A stretch of 64,000 nt of DNA. It comes from Nostoc sp. PCC 7107. GTDB taxonomy: Bacteria; Cyanobacteriota; Cyanobacteriia; Cyanobacteriales; Nostocaceae. Every line of letters begins with the position of its first letter. Positions within the stretch are counted from its first letter, which is position 1. Both the position numbers and the translations under genes were made by a program. The stretch covers positions 4,234,501-4,298,500 of the forward strand of contig NC_019676.1 of assembly GCF_000316625.1 (NCBI RefSeq), written 5' to 3'. Of the stretch, positions 28,638-37,853 are shown piece after piece. The notes beneath the pieces are model-generated. The model saw only the letters and a program-made list of their open reading frames with translations. It had not been told where the DNA came from and ran no database searches.

Positions 28638-29357
28638 ATGCCTCGTTCTGTTCCCTATCAACCGTTGTTGTTGCGACTACTGCATGGCGTGAGTGGAATT
28701 CTAGCGATCGCAGCAATCATTACTGGATTCCTAGTTTACAATACCTACGATGGGCGATTTGGTAAAATTCCCTTGCCCCAACTTGGTGATATTCAAGGGA
28801 TTCATGGCACTTTTGCCTTATTTTTCTTGATTTTGCTACCAGCATTTGCCCTCTACAGCTTTCATGCTGGGAATAGGCGACTTATCCAAACTAATTCATG
28901 GGAACAACTCAGCCAAGTTGGTAAACCGATTTGGTGGGTGAGCCTGCAAAGACTAGCTAACACTCTGATGCTGATTGCTTCTGTATTATCTGTCATTTCT
29001 GGCAGAATGATGAAAGAAGAATGGCTTCCTAGAGGAGAAATTGATCATATTTGGTATACGCTACACTTCACAGCTTGGTGTGTGATAGTTGGCTGTTTAG
29101 CTATTCACCTTTTAATGTCTATTAAAGTGGGTGATGTGCCGTTATTATTATCTATGTTTTCGTGGCAAGTTCGACCACAAGATAGTCCTAATCATTGGGT
29201 TACTCGTTACCGTGCTTGGTGGAGTAGTTTGCAAACTAACTTTAGTGCAACAATTAATCAATTACTAGTTAATAATTTAACCCTGAGAATTATTGAGGTG
29301 TTTGTGTTGATTAGCGTTATTGTTGCATTTCTCCTACCTCTATTTTTCTCGGAATAA
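28638..29357 (+). CDS. Cytochrome b/b561-like membrane protein
   Basis: The protein has about four hydrophobic helices with paired histidines suited to bind heme: LLLRLLHGVSGILAIAAIITGF, GIHGTFALFFLILL, then LQRLANTLMLIASVLSVISG and DHIWYTLHFTAWCVIVGCLAIHLLM. A fifth hydrophobic stretch ends the protein (VFVLISVIVAFLLPLFF). This is the layout of bacterial cytochrome b561/DsrM-like electron carriers. I place the start at the ATG at 28638 (MPRSVPYQPLL); TTG codons from 28614 are in frame but less likely. Redox partners are not encoded nearby. Confidence 0.8.
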   Translation: MPRSVPYQPLLLRLLHGVSGILAIAAIITGFLVYNTYDGRFGKIPLPQLGDIQGIHGTFALFFLILLPAFALYSFHAGNRRLIQTNSWEQLSQVGKPIWWVSLQRLANTLMLIASVLSVISGRMMKEEWLPRGEIDHIWYTLHFTAWCVIVGCLAIHLLMSIKVGDVPLLLSMFSWQVRPQDSPNHWVTRYRAWWSSLQTNFSATINQLLVNNLTLRIIEVFVLISVIVAFLLPLFFSE

Positions 29358-29400
29358 ATATCTACTAAGTAGAACTATGATTAATTTTAAATTATAGACC

Positions 29401-29423
29401 AAAAAAGTCCTCAATAAGGACTT
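29401..29423 (-). terminator. Rho-independent-type terminator for the minus-strand cluster
   Basis: On the minus strand AAGTCCT and AGGACTT form a 7-bp stem around a 5-nt loop and are followed directly by a T-run (TTTT). It lies ~30 bp after the stop of the membrane-protein frame (29452) and so marks the 3' end of the dynamin/Hsp70 cluster. Confidence 0.65.
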
Positions 29424-29451
29424 GAAATTAGGATTTAGTTTTGTAGATAAA

Positions 29452-30240
29452 TCAACACTGGCAATTGAGATTGACCCAAGGAAGTCTGCTGAAAAAATCT
29501 TGGCATAATTTTAAGATTTTCAAAATTCCTTCAATACGCTCTTTTGATTCTGTTGTAGAGGCAGTTATTTCATCCATATGTTCAAGATGTTTCTTCCAAT
29601 CACCTTCTACCACATCAGCAACTTTTTCAAAACCATTAGCAGTGTCCTCCCAGAATTTATCAATTCCTTTAAAAAACTGTTCACACACAGGCTGTTTTCC
29701 AAAATCTTTAACCACTTGTTTAGCTAATCGCTTTTGCCATGATTCTGTCAAGGAACTCCATAAGTTTGCAACTGCCAAACCTAATGTAACAGACAGACCT
29801 ATTCCAAGCACGATTGGCCCACCTATAGCAGCTACGATGGTCATTATTCCAGCCGTACCACCACTGAAACCAAAACCAATACCAATTGCTGATAAAAAAC
29901 TAACGAACTTTGCAACTAATATGTAACCACCAAGATTACCTAACGAAATTGCCCAAGCAGCCAAAGCACCGAAGCTACCTAAGCCTGCAATTGCACCCAT
30001 CACAGATGCTTCCCAATCAAAACGAAAAGTTTTAGAATTTGTATATTCTTCTGCTTGATATCCATGAAATTGTGCTTCAGCGTAACTTAAAAAGAAAGTA
30101 TCAATTTCCAGCTTAAATTTGTCTGAATTATCTTTAATAATGTTCTCTAGCTCATTTTGTAGTTTCTCTGATAAGTAACCTGCTAGATATTCCTGTGCAT
30201 CTTTTTTGTTATCATATTTTGCACAAATAATACTTTCCAC
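29452..30240 (-). CDS. Hydrophobic membrane protein, possible detached C-terminus of the HTH-GTPase
   Basis: The frame encodes a helical N-terminal part (YLSEKLQNELENIIKDN), a long glycine-rich hydrophobic core (about residues 78-165; SVMGAIAGLGSFGALAAWAI and GTAGIMTIVAAIGGPIVLGI) and a helical C-terminus (FWEDTANGFEKVADVVEGDW). The core could insert in or reshape a membrane, like the hydrophobic paddle or transmembrane parts of bacterial dynamins. The frame is the same as that of the upstream GTPase and remains open to the GTPase stop at 30346, with a coding-like sequence of ~35 residues before the GTG at 30240. It may be a second gene or the tail of one 757-aa protein cut by a single TAA. 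Confidence 0.65.
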   Translation of the reverse strand: MESIICAKYDNKKDAQEYLAGYLSEKLQNELENIIKDNSDKFKLEIDTFFLSYAEAQFHGYQAEEYTNSKTFRFDWEASVMGAIAGLGSFGALAAWAISLGNLGGYILVAKFVSFLSAIGIGFGFSGGTAGIMTIVAAIGGPIVLGIGLSVTLGLAVANLWSSLTESWQKRLAKQVVKDFGKQPVCEQFFKGIDKFWEDTANGFEKVADVVEGDWKKHLEHMDEITASTTESKERIEGILKILKLCQDFFSRLPWVNLNCQC

Positions 30241-30345
30241 AGTATTAACAGTTAGAAGCTGTTCTGCATATTTTTGAAACTCGGTTTTTGTAATTGTTTT
30301 TAACTCATGTATTCTCTTTAAAAGATTGTGCCTTTTCAGGTGATT

Positions 30346-31728
30346 TTATTCTTGCCGAATATGATCATTTTCTACCAATAAATTTAACTGTGATCGCTGG
30401 GCAGTTTTGACTTCTTCATCAGCAATATCTCTTTCATATTTGTTAATTAAATCAATATACTTTTTTATAGTATTCTCCTTAATATTTATAATTTCTCGGT
30501 TAATTTGACATATACGTGCTTCAGGGAAAAATTTACCTAATATATTAGTTAGTTGATCAAATAAGTGTTGACATCTGTTAGGTTTTTCTGACCAGAAAGT
30601 GAAAAACCTTTGTCTTAATTCTGTTTCTGAAATAGTACGGTTGGTGTTTTGTCTACGACGCTCTATCACAGTTTCAGTGAGATGATTGTAGAGTCTTTTT
30701 GAGGCTTTATCTGAAATTTCCTTGAGTTGATAGTCCGAGATACTTGGATCGGCATGGGTAGCCACAATAAAGAGATTACCTAGTGTAGGAAAATTACTAC
30801 ATTCATTCTCTGGTGTAGGAAGTAAACGTAACAAGCTGCCAAGACGTATCATATCTTGACCATTAATGTGACCCTTAGCTGGTGAAGCATATATCAGTAT
30901 ATCAGCTATCTGTGCAGCACTATTAGCTTTCTCAACATCTTTTGAAACTTCATCAGGTTGATCTGAATAACCAGGTAGATCTATTAAGTTGCAGGCTCGT
31001 AGTAAAGCAGAATCCAGATAAACTACAGCTGCATGAGCTAATACATCGTCATTGCTACCATGTACTCCATATTCTTGCAAAATATGAAAGCTTCCTGCTT
31101 TTAAGCAATACTGCTCACAACGTTCCTTGTCATCAAAAAGTAATAAGTCAATGACTTGCTTACCGCCTTCATCCTTTAACCAAAAGTCCTCTTCAAAAAT
31201 CAAAACATCTTCTTTAAACCATTCAGGACGGTCTTCTATATGACGAACAAATGTAATTACTCTTGTGGCAGGTTGATAACCAACTGGTAGATTTTTGCTA
31301 CCTAATAGAGCATTTGCTAAGTGTGATTTACCAGCATCAAATCCTCCTGTTAATGCTAGATTAGGTTTTTGCTTGTAGGACTTTACTAGCTTTTTAAAAT
31401 CATTGGGTATCGTTGGTGGTGTTGGTATGTCTATTCGCTCTACAGTTGGAGCCGCATTGATATACTGATTTAATAAATTTATATTGTGATAAAGTTCAGC
31501 GTAAGGATTACCTGGGTCAATTCCTTTCAATGCTTGTGTTGGTGGTGACATAACACTAGCAATATCAAGATTAAATATTGCTAACCATTGCACTAAAAGC
31601 CCCATTGGAACTGTTTCAGGCTTCTGTTCATAAAGACAAACTTCTTCGTTAGAAATACCCAATATCTTAGCAACCTGTACTTGACCTATACCTAATTTTT
31701 GACGATAGCTAAGTAAGTCAATATTCAT
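30346..31728 (-). CDS. XRE-type HTH fused to a dynamin-like GTPase
   Basis: Residues 5-55 are an XRE-like helix-turn-helix (YRQKLGIGQVQVAKILGISN; VQWLAIFNLDI). A GTPase domain follows: P-loop GGFDAGKS at 128-135, a switch-I-like threonine in PATRVITFV, G3 DLPG at 250-253 and G4-like ATHAD at 323-327. A helical region with ERRRQNTNRTISE and a C-terminal coiled-coil-like part end the protein. The domain arrangement is that of dynamin-superfamily or large GTPases, but the N-terminal DNA-binding domain is unusual. It ends with TAA at 30346, and the same frame continues into the hydrophobic protein. An IS4 element lies in its upstream region. Confidence 0.75.
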   Translation of the reverse strand: MNIDLLSYRQKLGIGQVQVAKILGISNEEVCLYEQKPETVPMGLLVQWLAIFNLDIASVMSPPTQALKGIDPGNPYAELYHNINLLNQYINAAPTVERIDIPTPPTIPNDFKKLVKSYKQKPNLALTGGFDAGKSHLANALLGSKNLPVGYQPATRVITFVRHIEDRPEWFKEDVLIFEEDFWLKDEGGKQVIDLLLFDDKERCEQYCLKAGSFHILQEYGVHGSNDDVLAHAAVVYLDSALLRACNLIDLPGYSDQPDEVSKDVEKANSAAQIADILIYASPAKGHINGQDMIRLGSLLRLLPTPENECSNFPTLGNLFIVATHADPSISDYQLKEISDKASKRLYNHLTETVIERRRQNTNRTISETELRQRFFTFWSEKPNRCQHLFDQLTNILGKFFPEARICQINREIINIKENTIKKYIDLINKYERDIADEEVKTAQRSQLNLLVENDHIRQE

Positions 31729-31825
31729 TACTGTATCTCCAAACCTAAATACTATTACTTATTCAGTTTTGGTATAAAAAATAAATTTAAACGAGTAGAG
31801 ATAACCGTCCATTAAAAAGGGTGCG

Positions 31826-33097
31826 CTGAAGGGGTGACAAAAAAGTTATAAAGCAGACTGGATAAGAGTCATAGCCCGTAGACCTTGTTGAAAATATGGC
31901 AGTTTACTGGGCTTGAGGCGCATCAATTCATGAGCTAAATCAGCCCAAAATTCCATTGCCCCTACCCATAACTGACCATACAAACCAATCCAAAAAGCAC
32001 TATGTCGGCGGTGCAATCGTTGTAACTCCTTCAGACGACCAACATATTTTTGTAGTCCAGAGGAGCGAGAATTACGACCAACTAAAATAGCACAAGTATA
32101 GGCAATAGCAATTAATAAAATCAGTGCTATCAAACGTTGACCATCAGCATAAGTAGATTCGAGATTATACCCCCCAGTTTTACAATCTTTAAACATGGCT
32201 TCGATACCACTCCGCAACTTAAATGCTTTAATGGCATCTTTGAGACTATCAAGGTTAGTTAATAAAAACCAGCCAGCAGGCTCAACAACTCCACGATATT
32301 TGCGCTTGTAATATCCGGCGAGATTAAAATTGGCAAACCCTTTCTGTTTAGTTGCTTGAATCCCTGTCAAAAAAAACGAGATGCCAGGAGTTAATCCCAA
32401 AGATTGTAAGCGTTGGTGTGATTGGTTTTCTTGCCGAATATAAGTACCTTGTTTCTGACGCAATACAAAGTCAATGCCCTTGCTATGTAACCAATTTGCT
32501 AGTTTTATACTGTGGAATTCTCTATCTCCCAGTACCAGCATTTGATATCCCTTAAATAACTGCAATAGTGGACGAATTAATTTTTTCTGCTCTCCCAAAT
32601 TGCTACATCCTTTTTTAGGTAACAATAGCCAGTACACAGGTATTGCTCTTTTTTGTTCTATTAAACTAATTACAAATACATTTTGTGAACGCCATTGTGT
32701 TCTATCAATCGCAAATATTAGCCGTTTCTCTCCTCTTTTCAGACTATTTTTCACCCATCGTTTGAGCAGGGGAAACCACAGATATGGAATCGACAACTGA
32801 GGTAGTAGTAAAAATCTTTGTATACTCCGCCTCCGACTTTCAAATTTTATCGGTTGTGGAAATACTGTTGCTAGTTTCTCAATTGTCACAGTTTTATGAA
32901 ATTGCAATAGCATTAGTAAGATTTCTAGCATCTTGTACTGTGCGGGTGTCAGTACATTTTGAAAGCAGTTTTGGTAGAATTTAGGTAACATTATCATTTG
33001 ATAGGTCTTGTTGAGAATACCTGACCTATCTTTTTTTACCCCAAAACGGTCACGCTCCTCTATTTTCTTGGCTTCAGCCGCTTTGTCACCCCTTCAG
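31826..33097 (-). mobile_element. IS4-family insertion sequence with 9-bp target duplication
   Basis: The terminal inverted repeats are CTGAAGGGGTGACAAA (31826-31841) and its complement (33082-33097). The 9-bp direct repeat AAGGGTGCG flanks both ends (31817-31825 and 33098-33106), marking a precise insertion of 1272 bp. It lies between two minus-strand genes of the dynamin/Hsp70 cluster, 88 bp upstream of the HTH-GTPase start. Perfect ends and an intact transposase suggest a recent insertion. Confidence 0.95.
31846..32997 (-). CDS. IS4-family transposase
   Basis: The 383-aa DDE transposase has the first Asp in FAIDRTQWRSQN, the second in MLVLGDREFHSIKL and the C-terminal IS4 signature FKLRSGIEAMFKDCKTGGYN (R..E......K). 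A beta-strand-rich insertion lies between the second Asp and Glu, as in IS4-type enzymes. All three acidic residues are present and the frame is undamaged. The start may be the ATG at 32997 or the one two codons downstream. Confidence 0.93.
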   Translation of the reverse strand: MIMLPKFYQNCFQNVLTPAQYKMLEILLMLLQFHKTVTIEKLATVFPQPIKFESRRRSIQRFLLLPQLSIPYLWFPLLKRWVKNSLKRGEKRLIFAIDRTQWRSQNVFVISLIEQKRAIPVYWLLLPKKGCSNLGEQKKLIRPLLQLFKGYQMLVLGDREFHSIKLANWLHSKGIDFVLRQKQGTYIRQENQSHQRLQSLGLTPGISFFLTGIQATKQKGFANFNLAGYYKRKYRGVVEPAGWFLLTNLDSLKDAIKAFKLRSGIEAMFKDCKTGGYNLESTYADGQRLIALILLIAIAYTCAILVGRNSRSSGLQKYVGRLKELQRLHRRHSAFWIGLYGQLWVGAMEFWADLAHELMRLKPSKLPYFQQGLRAMTLIQSAL

Positions 33098-33143
33098 AAG
33101 GGTGCGTTTGTTAAAGAAAATTGTAGGCAACAACCAGTCAAAA

Positions 33144-34241
33144 CTAACGTAACGAGCGAAATATTACTCGGCCTGGAGATTCTTCTTGATTAATGCGTGC
33201 GTAAACTCGCAGACAAGTTAAAACTTCTCCCGGAATACCACCACAATTGAGTTGCAAATCGTCTTTTGAGAAAGCACAAACATCAGCATAGAGTCCTGAT
33301 AGTTGGCGAATTCTAATATTGTGTCCTGATTTATTTGCTTTATCAGCAACTTTTTTTAGGGTTCGTCGTGATTCTTGTTGTAATTTTCCCCACCATGAAT
33401 AACGTTCAACAGGTGGTATAAAGACTAAAGAATGTATAGCTTCATCTATATCAATCCAAGCACGTACAATAGCTATATCTTCGCTATTCTCTTCAGCTTT
33501 TTGAATGCGGTGAAATCGGTCTTTTAAAGCTTCTATATATTGATTTTTTTGTTCTGGCTTGGAGTGCAAAGAAATAATATCAAAACTAAAAATACTTTTT
33601 AATGCGTGATGTATATCTGCTTCTATTTCAATAAAATTTTGATATAAACTCAAGAAACCAGCTAATAATTGTAAATCTTCTGAGTCACTATGTTGAATAA
33701 ATTTTGAATTTAAAAGTGCTTTTTGTGATAAACATAAACCCTGAACATTCACACTACCTCTGAGTCCAGAGTAAACAATATCATCTCTGATGAAGGGCAG
33801 TTGATAGAGATGAGAATTATCTTCGATTGCACCAATTTCTTGAGCAAAATCTAAAGCGCGTTGTTGCCAAAATGCAGCTAAATCATCGGGAATGCGTAAT
33901 ATTTTCCGGTGAATTTCGTTCCATAAATCTGCATCAGTTTGGCTTTGTAATTGTGCATCTCCTAAATATAAACTGAGTTCTGGGTCAGCATTCCAAGCAT
34001 CGCGGAGATGATGTAGGTTTAACTCATCTGAAGATTGGCTGAGAATGGTTTCTTGTTTATATACAGGTTGCAATAAACTTTGGATTTCTTGCAATAATTC
34101 TGCACAAATTTCCGCACCAGGATCATGGGGTAATTCTGTATAGGCTTGGTTTAATGCAGACTCTAGTCCATGCAGGCTACAGCGGAGTAACCTGGCTAAT
34201 TCGGAATTTTCTGTTTCTAATAGCTGACGTAGATGCTGCAT
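33144..34241 (-). CDS. Unrecognised protein of the dynamin/Hsp70 cluster (365 aa)
   Basis: I do not recognise a family. The protein is acidic and mostly helical. It begins with RQLLETENSELARLLRCSLH and carries Glu-rich segments (IEIEADIHHALKSIF; DIAIVRAWIDIDEAIHSL). A C-terminal small domain with NIRIRQLSGLYADVCAFSK and CGGIPGEVLTCLRVYARINQ looks beta-rich. There is no signal peptide or membrane segment. It follows the Hsp70-like gene by 115 bp on the same strand, so it is likely the third gene of that operon. A role as an adaptor or regulator is only a guess. Confidence 0.75.
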   Translation of the reverse strand: MQHLRQLLETENSELARLLRCSLHGLESALNQAYTELPHDPGAEICAELLQEIQSLLQPVYKQETILSQSSDELNLHHLRDAWNADPELSLYLGDAQLQSQTDADLWNEIHRKILRIPDDLAAFWQQRALDFAQEIGAIEDNSHLYQLPFIRDDIVYSGLRGSVNVQGLCLSQKALLNSKFIQHSDSEDLQLLAGFLSLYQNFIEIEADIHHALKSIFSFDIISLHSKPEQKNQYIEALKDRFHRIQKAEENSEDIAIVRAWIDIDEAIHSLVFIPPVERYSWWGKLQQESRRTLKKVADKANKSGHNIRIRQLSGLYADVCAFSKDDLQLNCGGIPGEVLTCLRVYARINQEESPGRVIFRSLR

Positions 34242-34356
34242 GATGAGTGGGGGTTTGCATTATTTTAAACGCAGAGGGCGCAAGGTTAAGCGCAGAGTTA
34301 CGCGGAGAAAATTCATTACTTTGCACCTTTGCGCCTTTGCGCGAAACAATTCATTA

Positions 34357-37300
34357 TTAATGTATTCCACAGAAGGGATCGCGTTCTTTATCTACTTCGT
34401 TAGGTTGCAATTCTAACTCGGCACGATAAACACAACCTTCTTGTTTTAAACATTCTTGACTTGTGGATGTCCAGTAGGGAACTTCGCCGGGGTGCATCCG
34501 CAGAATACCTTTGTTGTCGAGGGTGACGCGATATTGACAAGGGTAGTCTGTGGTGACATCTGGCTTACTGAGTGAACCGATGCGTATCCATTTTTTTCTA
34601 TTAGTTTCTGTGTCGGTTTGATAAACGTAAAATGTGTGTTGTCTAGTGTAAGGAAATGGTGGTAAGGAATTACTAATTAAACCCTGTCCTGGTTGGGGTG
34701 AACCATCGCGGAGGTAATGGAATTCGTGGAGGGATTTGTGATCATTTGAGTCGATTTCAAAGACTAAATGATAGGCATTTGGTTGATCAACGGTTGCTGA
34801 TTCGATGACGTTGACGGCTATATCACCATCAGTTAAATCTTTATTTGTTCTTTCCACGGCGATATTCCATTTTAATTTACCGTCAGCAAATAAGGTGGCT
34901 TCGGAAGCTGCTGATATTGCTGAACCGACATCAATACCGGGAACATCTATTAAGTAATGGGGGTTGCCTTGACATAGCAAGACATTAAATTGTAATGTCT
35001 GGTCAATTTCAAATTGCACTTTGATTTTTCTGAGAAACTCTGCTTCTTCCATCCCCAATTTTTCCATGAGATGTTTACCGTCAAAGCTTCCCCAAAGTCT
35101 TAAATCACCGTCTTCGTAATCTTGGCGATAAATAATATTAGTTAACTGTATCCCTTGCCAACCGGTACGTACTTTGGCGACTGTTTCCCAAGGTGCAATT
35201 TGATAAAGTTCTTGTCCGGCTTTGAATACTGTTAATAGTTCGTTACTTTGGGTTTTGCGTTTGAAGTTGCAAGGTAAGTAATAAAATAAGTTTTTAACGT
35301 CAATTTCTAATTGATTTGCGCCTTTTTGAAGCAATGTTTTAGATTCTTCAGGGTCAAATCTGAGTCGGCGTAATTTCTCGGCATAACACGCGCCTGCGGA
35401 GGTGGCGAGTTTGGTAAATTCTAAAACAAAGGTAATGCGTTCAGGGTTCCAAACGAAGTAGGGAGACTTACTAAATTCTTGATAAATATGGCGTTGTACT
35501 AAGTCTAGATTGCAAGTTTTTCCTGAGAGAATTAACCAGTCAACTTTGTGGGTGTTCCAAGCATCAATGGTGTTATCTTCTGAACGCAAGCGGCTTTCCA
35601 TTAAGCCTTTAGCAATACCAATTGCTTCTTTAATGGCAGATGTGGCGACGCGTTCAAATTGTTGATTATCTAAGGTGACAGAAATAGTATCTGGGTTAAG
35701 AATTTGATATTTAATGGCGCTTTGAGTGAGGAGTTCAGCTATTTGTTGCTCAGAGATTGTAAAGGTTAAAAGTGAATTTTCTATTGGTGATTTTTGTCCG
35801 AGTTTAAGTTTAGCTGCTTCTGCATAATCCCAAAGTGTGTAAAAGGTTTGTAGGCGTTGGGGTGCTTGTTGCCAACGAGTTGGTAAGACTTTTTCGGCTG
35901 TATCTAAGGCATCTTTATAAGCTGCGTCGCCTTCGGGATTTTCTCTATCTAGGCATTTTAATAAACTGCCTGTTTTGAATTTACCTTGGTCTAGAAAACG
36001 CTCGTTTAATTCGGCACTAATTAAGTCTTCGAGTTTTTCGCTGTCGATATCGCCACGGGTGACTGCTGTTAGAAGAAAATCTGCGATCGCAACTTTTAAT
36101 AACCGGAATACTCGCAGGGTAATTAGTTCACCACCCAACTGTAAATGTCCTGATGAACCTAATAGTTTGGGAGTCAGTTTATAATACCTTCCACCTAAGC
36201 CTCGGTCTTCATTATTGGCAAAGAAGGGGGTTTTATCTTCTAAGGTTAATTCAATTAAAGCTAAGTCTGTTGTGCCGCCACCAATATCTAAAACTAAGAC
36301 GTTTTGTGACCATTTATTGCCATCGCGGCGACAACGGGTTTTAAACGATTCAATGCCAATATTGAGATTACCGCCAAATTCTCGCCATAGGAAAAATATC
36401 GCTACGGAAACAGCTTCATCATAAGCAGTTTGGACATCATCAATGCCTAATTGTTCGACTAATTGCCTAACTTCTTTGCGAACTACTGGCGGTGCGACTG
36501 TGGGATAGGTAACGACTGCGGTTAAAAATTCACCTTCGGAAAATCTGCGTCTAGCGCGTTGGCGATAATCTTCTGTTAATTCTATTAAATGCGCCCAAGC
36601 TGCTTGAATTAATTGATTAACATTAATGTTAGCTTCCGTCTCATTTAAGATGACTGGAAATAATCTATTTTGTCCAAAATAACGCTTGGGTGAGTGGTGA
36701 AACCGGCTGATAATTTCTTTTAAAGAACTACTGGTTCCTTGAGCAATTGCTTTTTTTCTGTTGTCTCTTGCTTCCCGTCCCATTTTCAAGTTTAATACTT
36801 CCAAGTTAGAAATTTCTAACTCGCTGGGAATTTCAGTATCACGGCGGTCAATATCAAGAACGACGGGAATTAAATTTTGGGATTCTAATGTGGGAACGCG
36901 AAAGACTTCATGATATATTTGATATAGTTTTTTGCTGGCTGCCCGTTGAAATTTTTCGCTATTACCTAAACATAATTCGATTTGACGGATTGCTTCTAAG
37001 AATTTTTCTTTGTTATCACTTTCAAAAATTTCATTTAATCGGCTGGGTTCAATTTCTAAGTTTTTACTAATATCAATAATAAATTTCTGCCACTCAATTT
37101 CGCTGATATCGGGTAATGCTTCGGAAGCGGGAGAATTGAGCCATTGGGCTAGGCGATCGCGCAATCTTAATTCCTGTTCTCGTGGTAAAATTTCAGCGAT
37201 GGGGATTTCTATCGGGTCGAACAGAGTGACGGTAGAATTCGACGTACCAAAATCTAAAGCAAACCATCCGGGAAATCTTTTTTGGGGTTGGCTATGCAGT

Positions 37301-37758
37301 TCTTTTTCAGGCGGATTTGGTAGTTGAAAAGGATTCATAGAAATATCTGGTTTGATTATTTGCTCTTCAGGATTTGTTGGTGTCCATAAATAGCAAGCTG
37401 CTTTAATTTGCTTTGGTTCAGATAATACTGGTTCTCCTGAAAAATCGGAATCAAAATACTCAACAATTACCTGTAATGTACAGTTAATTGGCTCTGTTAA
37501 AGGTTTTTCGAGTTTACAAGGATATTGTTCTAATTGCCCGATTTGGGAAATTTTTGGTGTGACAGCATCAAATGGTTTATATGCTTTTTGAATTTGTGAT
37601 GGTAATTCGTGAGGAGTACCTTTGACAGAGAAATTAATCCGTGCAATGTGGGGGACGTTGTTCCCTATAGCTACTAGTTGAATGGTGGGAAGTTCTAAAT
37701 ATTCGTTGTCGTTAATTTGGATTTGGAAGCGTGGTGGAAGGCGAATTTCTACTGGCAT
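34357..37758 (-). CDS. Large Hsp70/actin-fold ATPase (SrfB-like)
   Basis: Residues ~165-800 contain the Hsp70/actin ATPase core: phosphate-1 ALDFGTSNSTVTLF (169-175 region), a helical insertion, phosphate-2 VLVLDIGGGTTDLALIEL (~residue 490) and an adenosine-motif-like WLILSGKTCNLDLVQ (~737). A ~160-residue beta-rich N-terminal domain precedes it, and a beta-rich C-terminus of ~250 residues replaces the usual DnaK substrate domain. At 1133 aa it is far longer than DnaK. The size and motif layout resemble the SrfB virulence-factor family, judged by eye only. It follows the dynamin-like gene by 95 bp and is probably cotranscribed with it. Confidence 0.8.
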   Translation of the reverse strand: MPVEIRLPPRFQIQINDNEYLELPTIQLVAIGNNVPHIARINFSVKGTPHELPSQIQKAYKPFDAVTPKISQIGQLEQYPCKLEKPLTEPINCTLQVIVEYFDSDFSGEPVLSEPKQIKAACYLWTPTNPEEQIIKPDISMNPFQLPNPPEKELHSQPQKRFPGWFALDFGTSNSTVTLFDPIEIPIAEILPREQELRLRDRLAQWLNSPASEALPDISEIEWQKFIIDISKNLEIEPSRLNEIFESDNKEKFLEAIRQIELCLGNSEKFQRAASKKLYQIYHEVFRVPTLESQNLIPVVLDIDRRDTEIPSELEISNLEVLNLKMGREARDNRKKAIAQGTSSSLKEIISRFHHSPKRYFGQNRLFPVILNETEANINVNQLIQAAWAHLIELTEDYRQRARRRFSEGEFLTAVVTYPTVAPPVVRKEVRQLVEQLGIDDVQTAYDEAVSVAIFFLWREFGGNLNIGIESFKTRCRRDGNKWSQNVLVLDIGGGTTDLALIELTLEDKTPFFANNEDRGLGGRYYKLTPKLLGSSGHLQLGGELITLRVFRLLKVAIADFLLTAVTRGDIDSEKLEDLISAELNERFLDQGKFKTGSLLKCLDRENPEGDAAYKDALDTAEKVLPTRWQQAPQRLQTFYTLWDYAEAAKLKLGQKSPIENSLLTFTISEQQIAELLTQSAIKYQILNPDTISVTLDNQQFERVATSAIKEAIGIAKGLMESRLRSEDNTIDAWNTHKVDWLILSGKTCNLDLVQRHIYQEFSKSPYFVWNPERITFVLEFTKLATSAGACYAEKLRRLRFDPEESKTLLQKGANQLEIDVKNLFYYLPCNFKRKTQSNELLTVFKAGQELYQIAPWETVAKVRTGWQGIQLTNIIYRQDYEDGDLRLWGSFDGKHLMEKLGMEEAEFLRKIKVQFEIDQTLQFNVLLCQGNPHYLIDVPGIDVGSAISAASEATLFADGKLKWNIAVERTNKDLTDGDIAVNVIESATVDQPNAYHLVFEIDSNDHKSLHEFHYLRDGSPQPGQGLISNSLPPFPYTRQHTFYVYQTDTETNRKKWIRIGSLSKPDVTTDYPCQYRVTLDNKGILRMHPGEVPYWTSTSQECLKQEGCVYRAELELQPNEVDKERDPFCGIH

Positions 37759-37853
37759 TTTTTAGTTCCTTGAATTTCTGAATAAACCGCAGATGAACAC
37801 AGATGTTTTACATTTCTCTTCTCTCTGTGTTCTCTGTGTCTCTGTGGTTCAAT

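Noticed and set aside
30241-30345. Separate small gene between the GTPase and the membrane protein
   Set aside because: The open stretch has no ATG, GTG or TTG before 30240. It is better explained as a continuation of one frame after the TAA.
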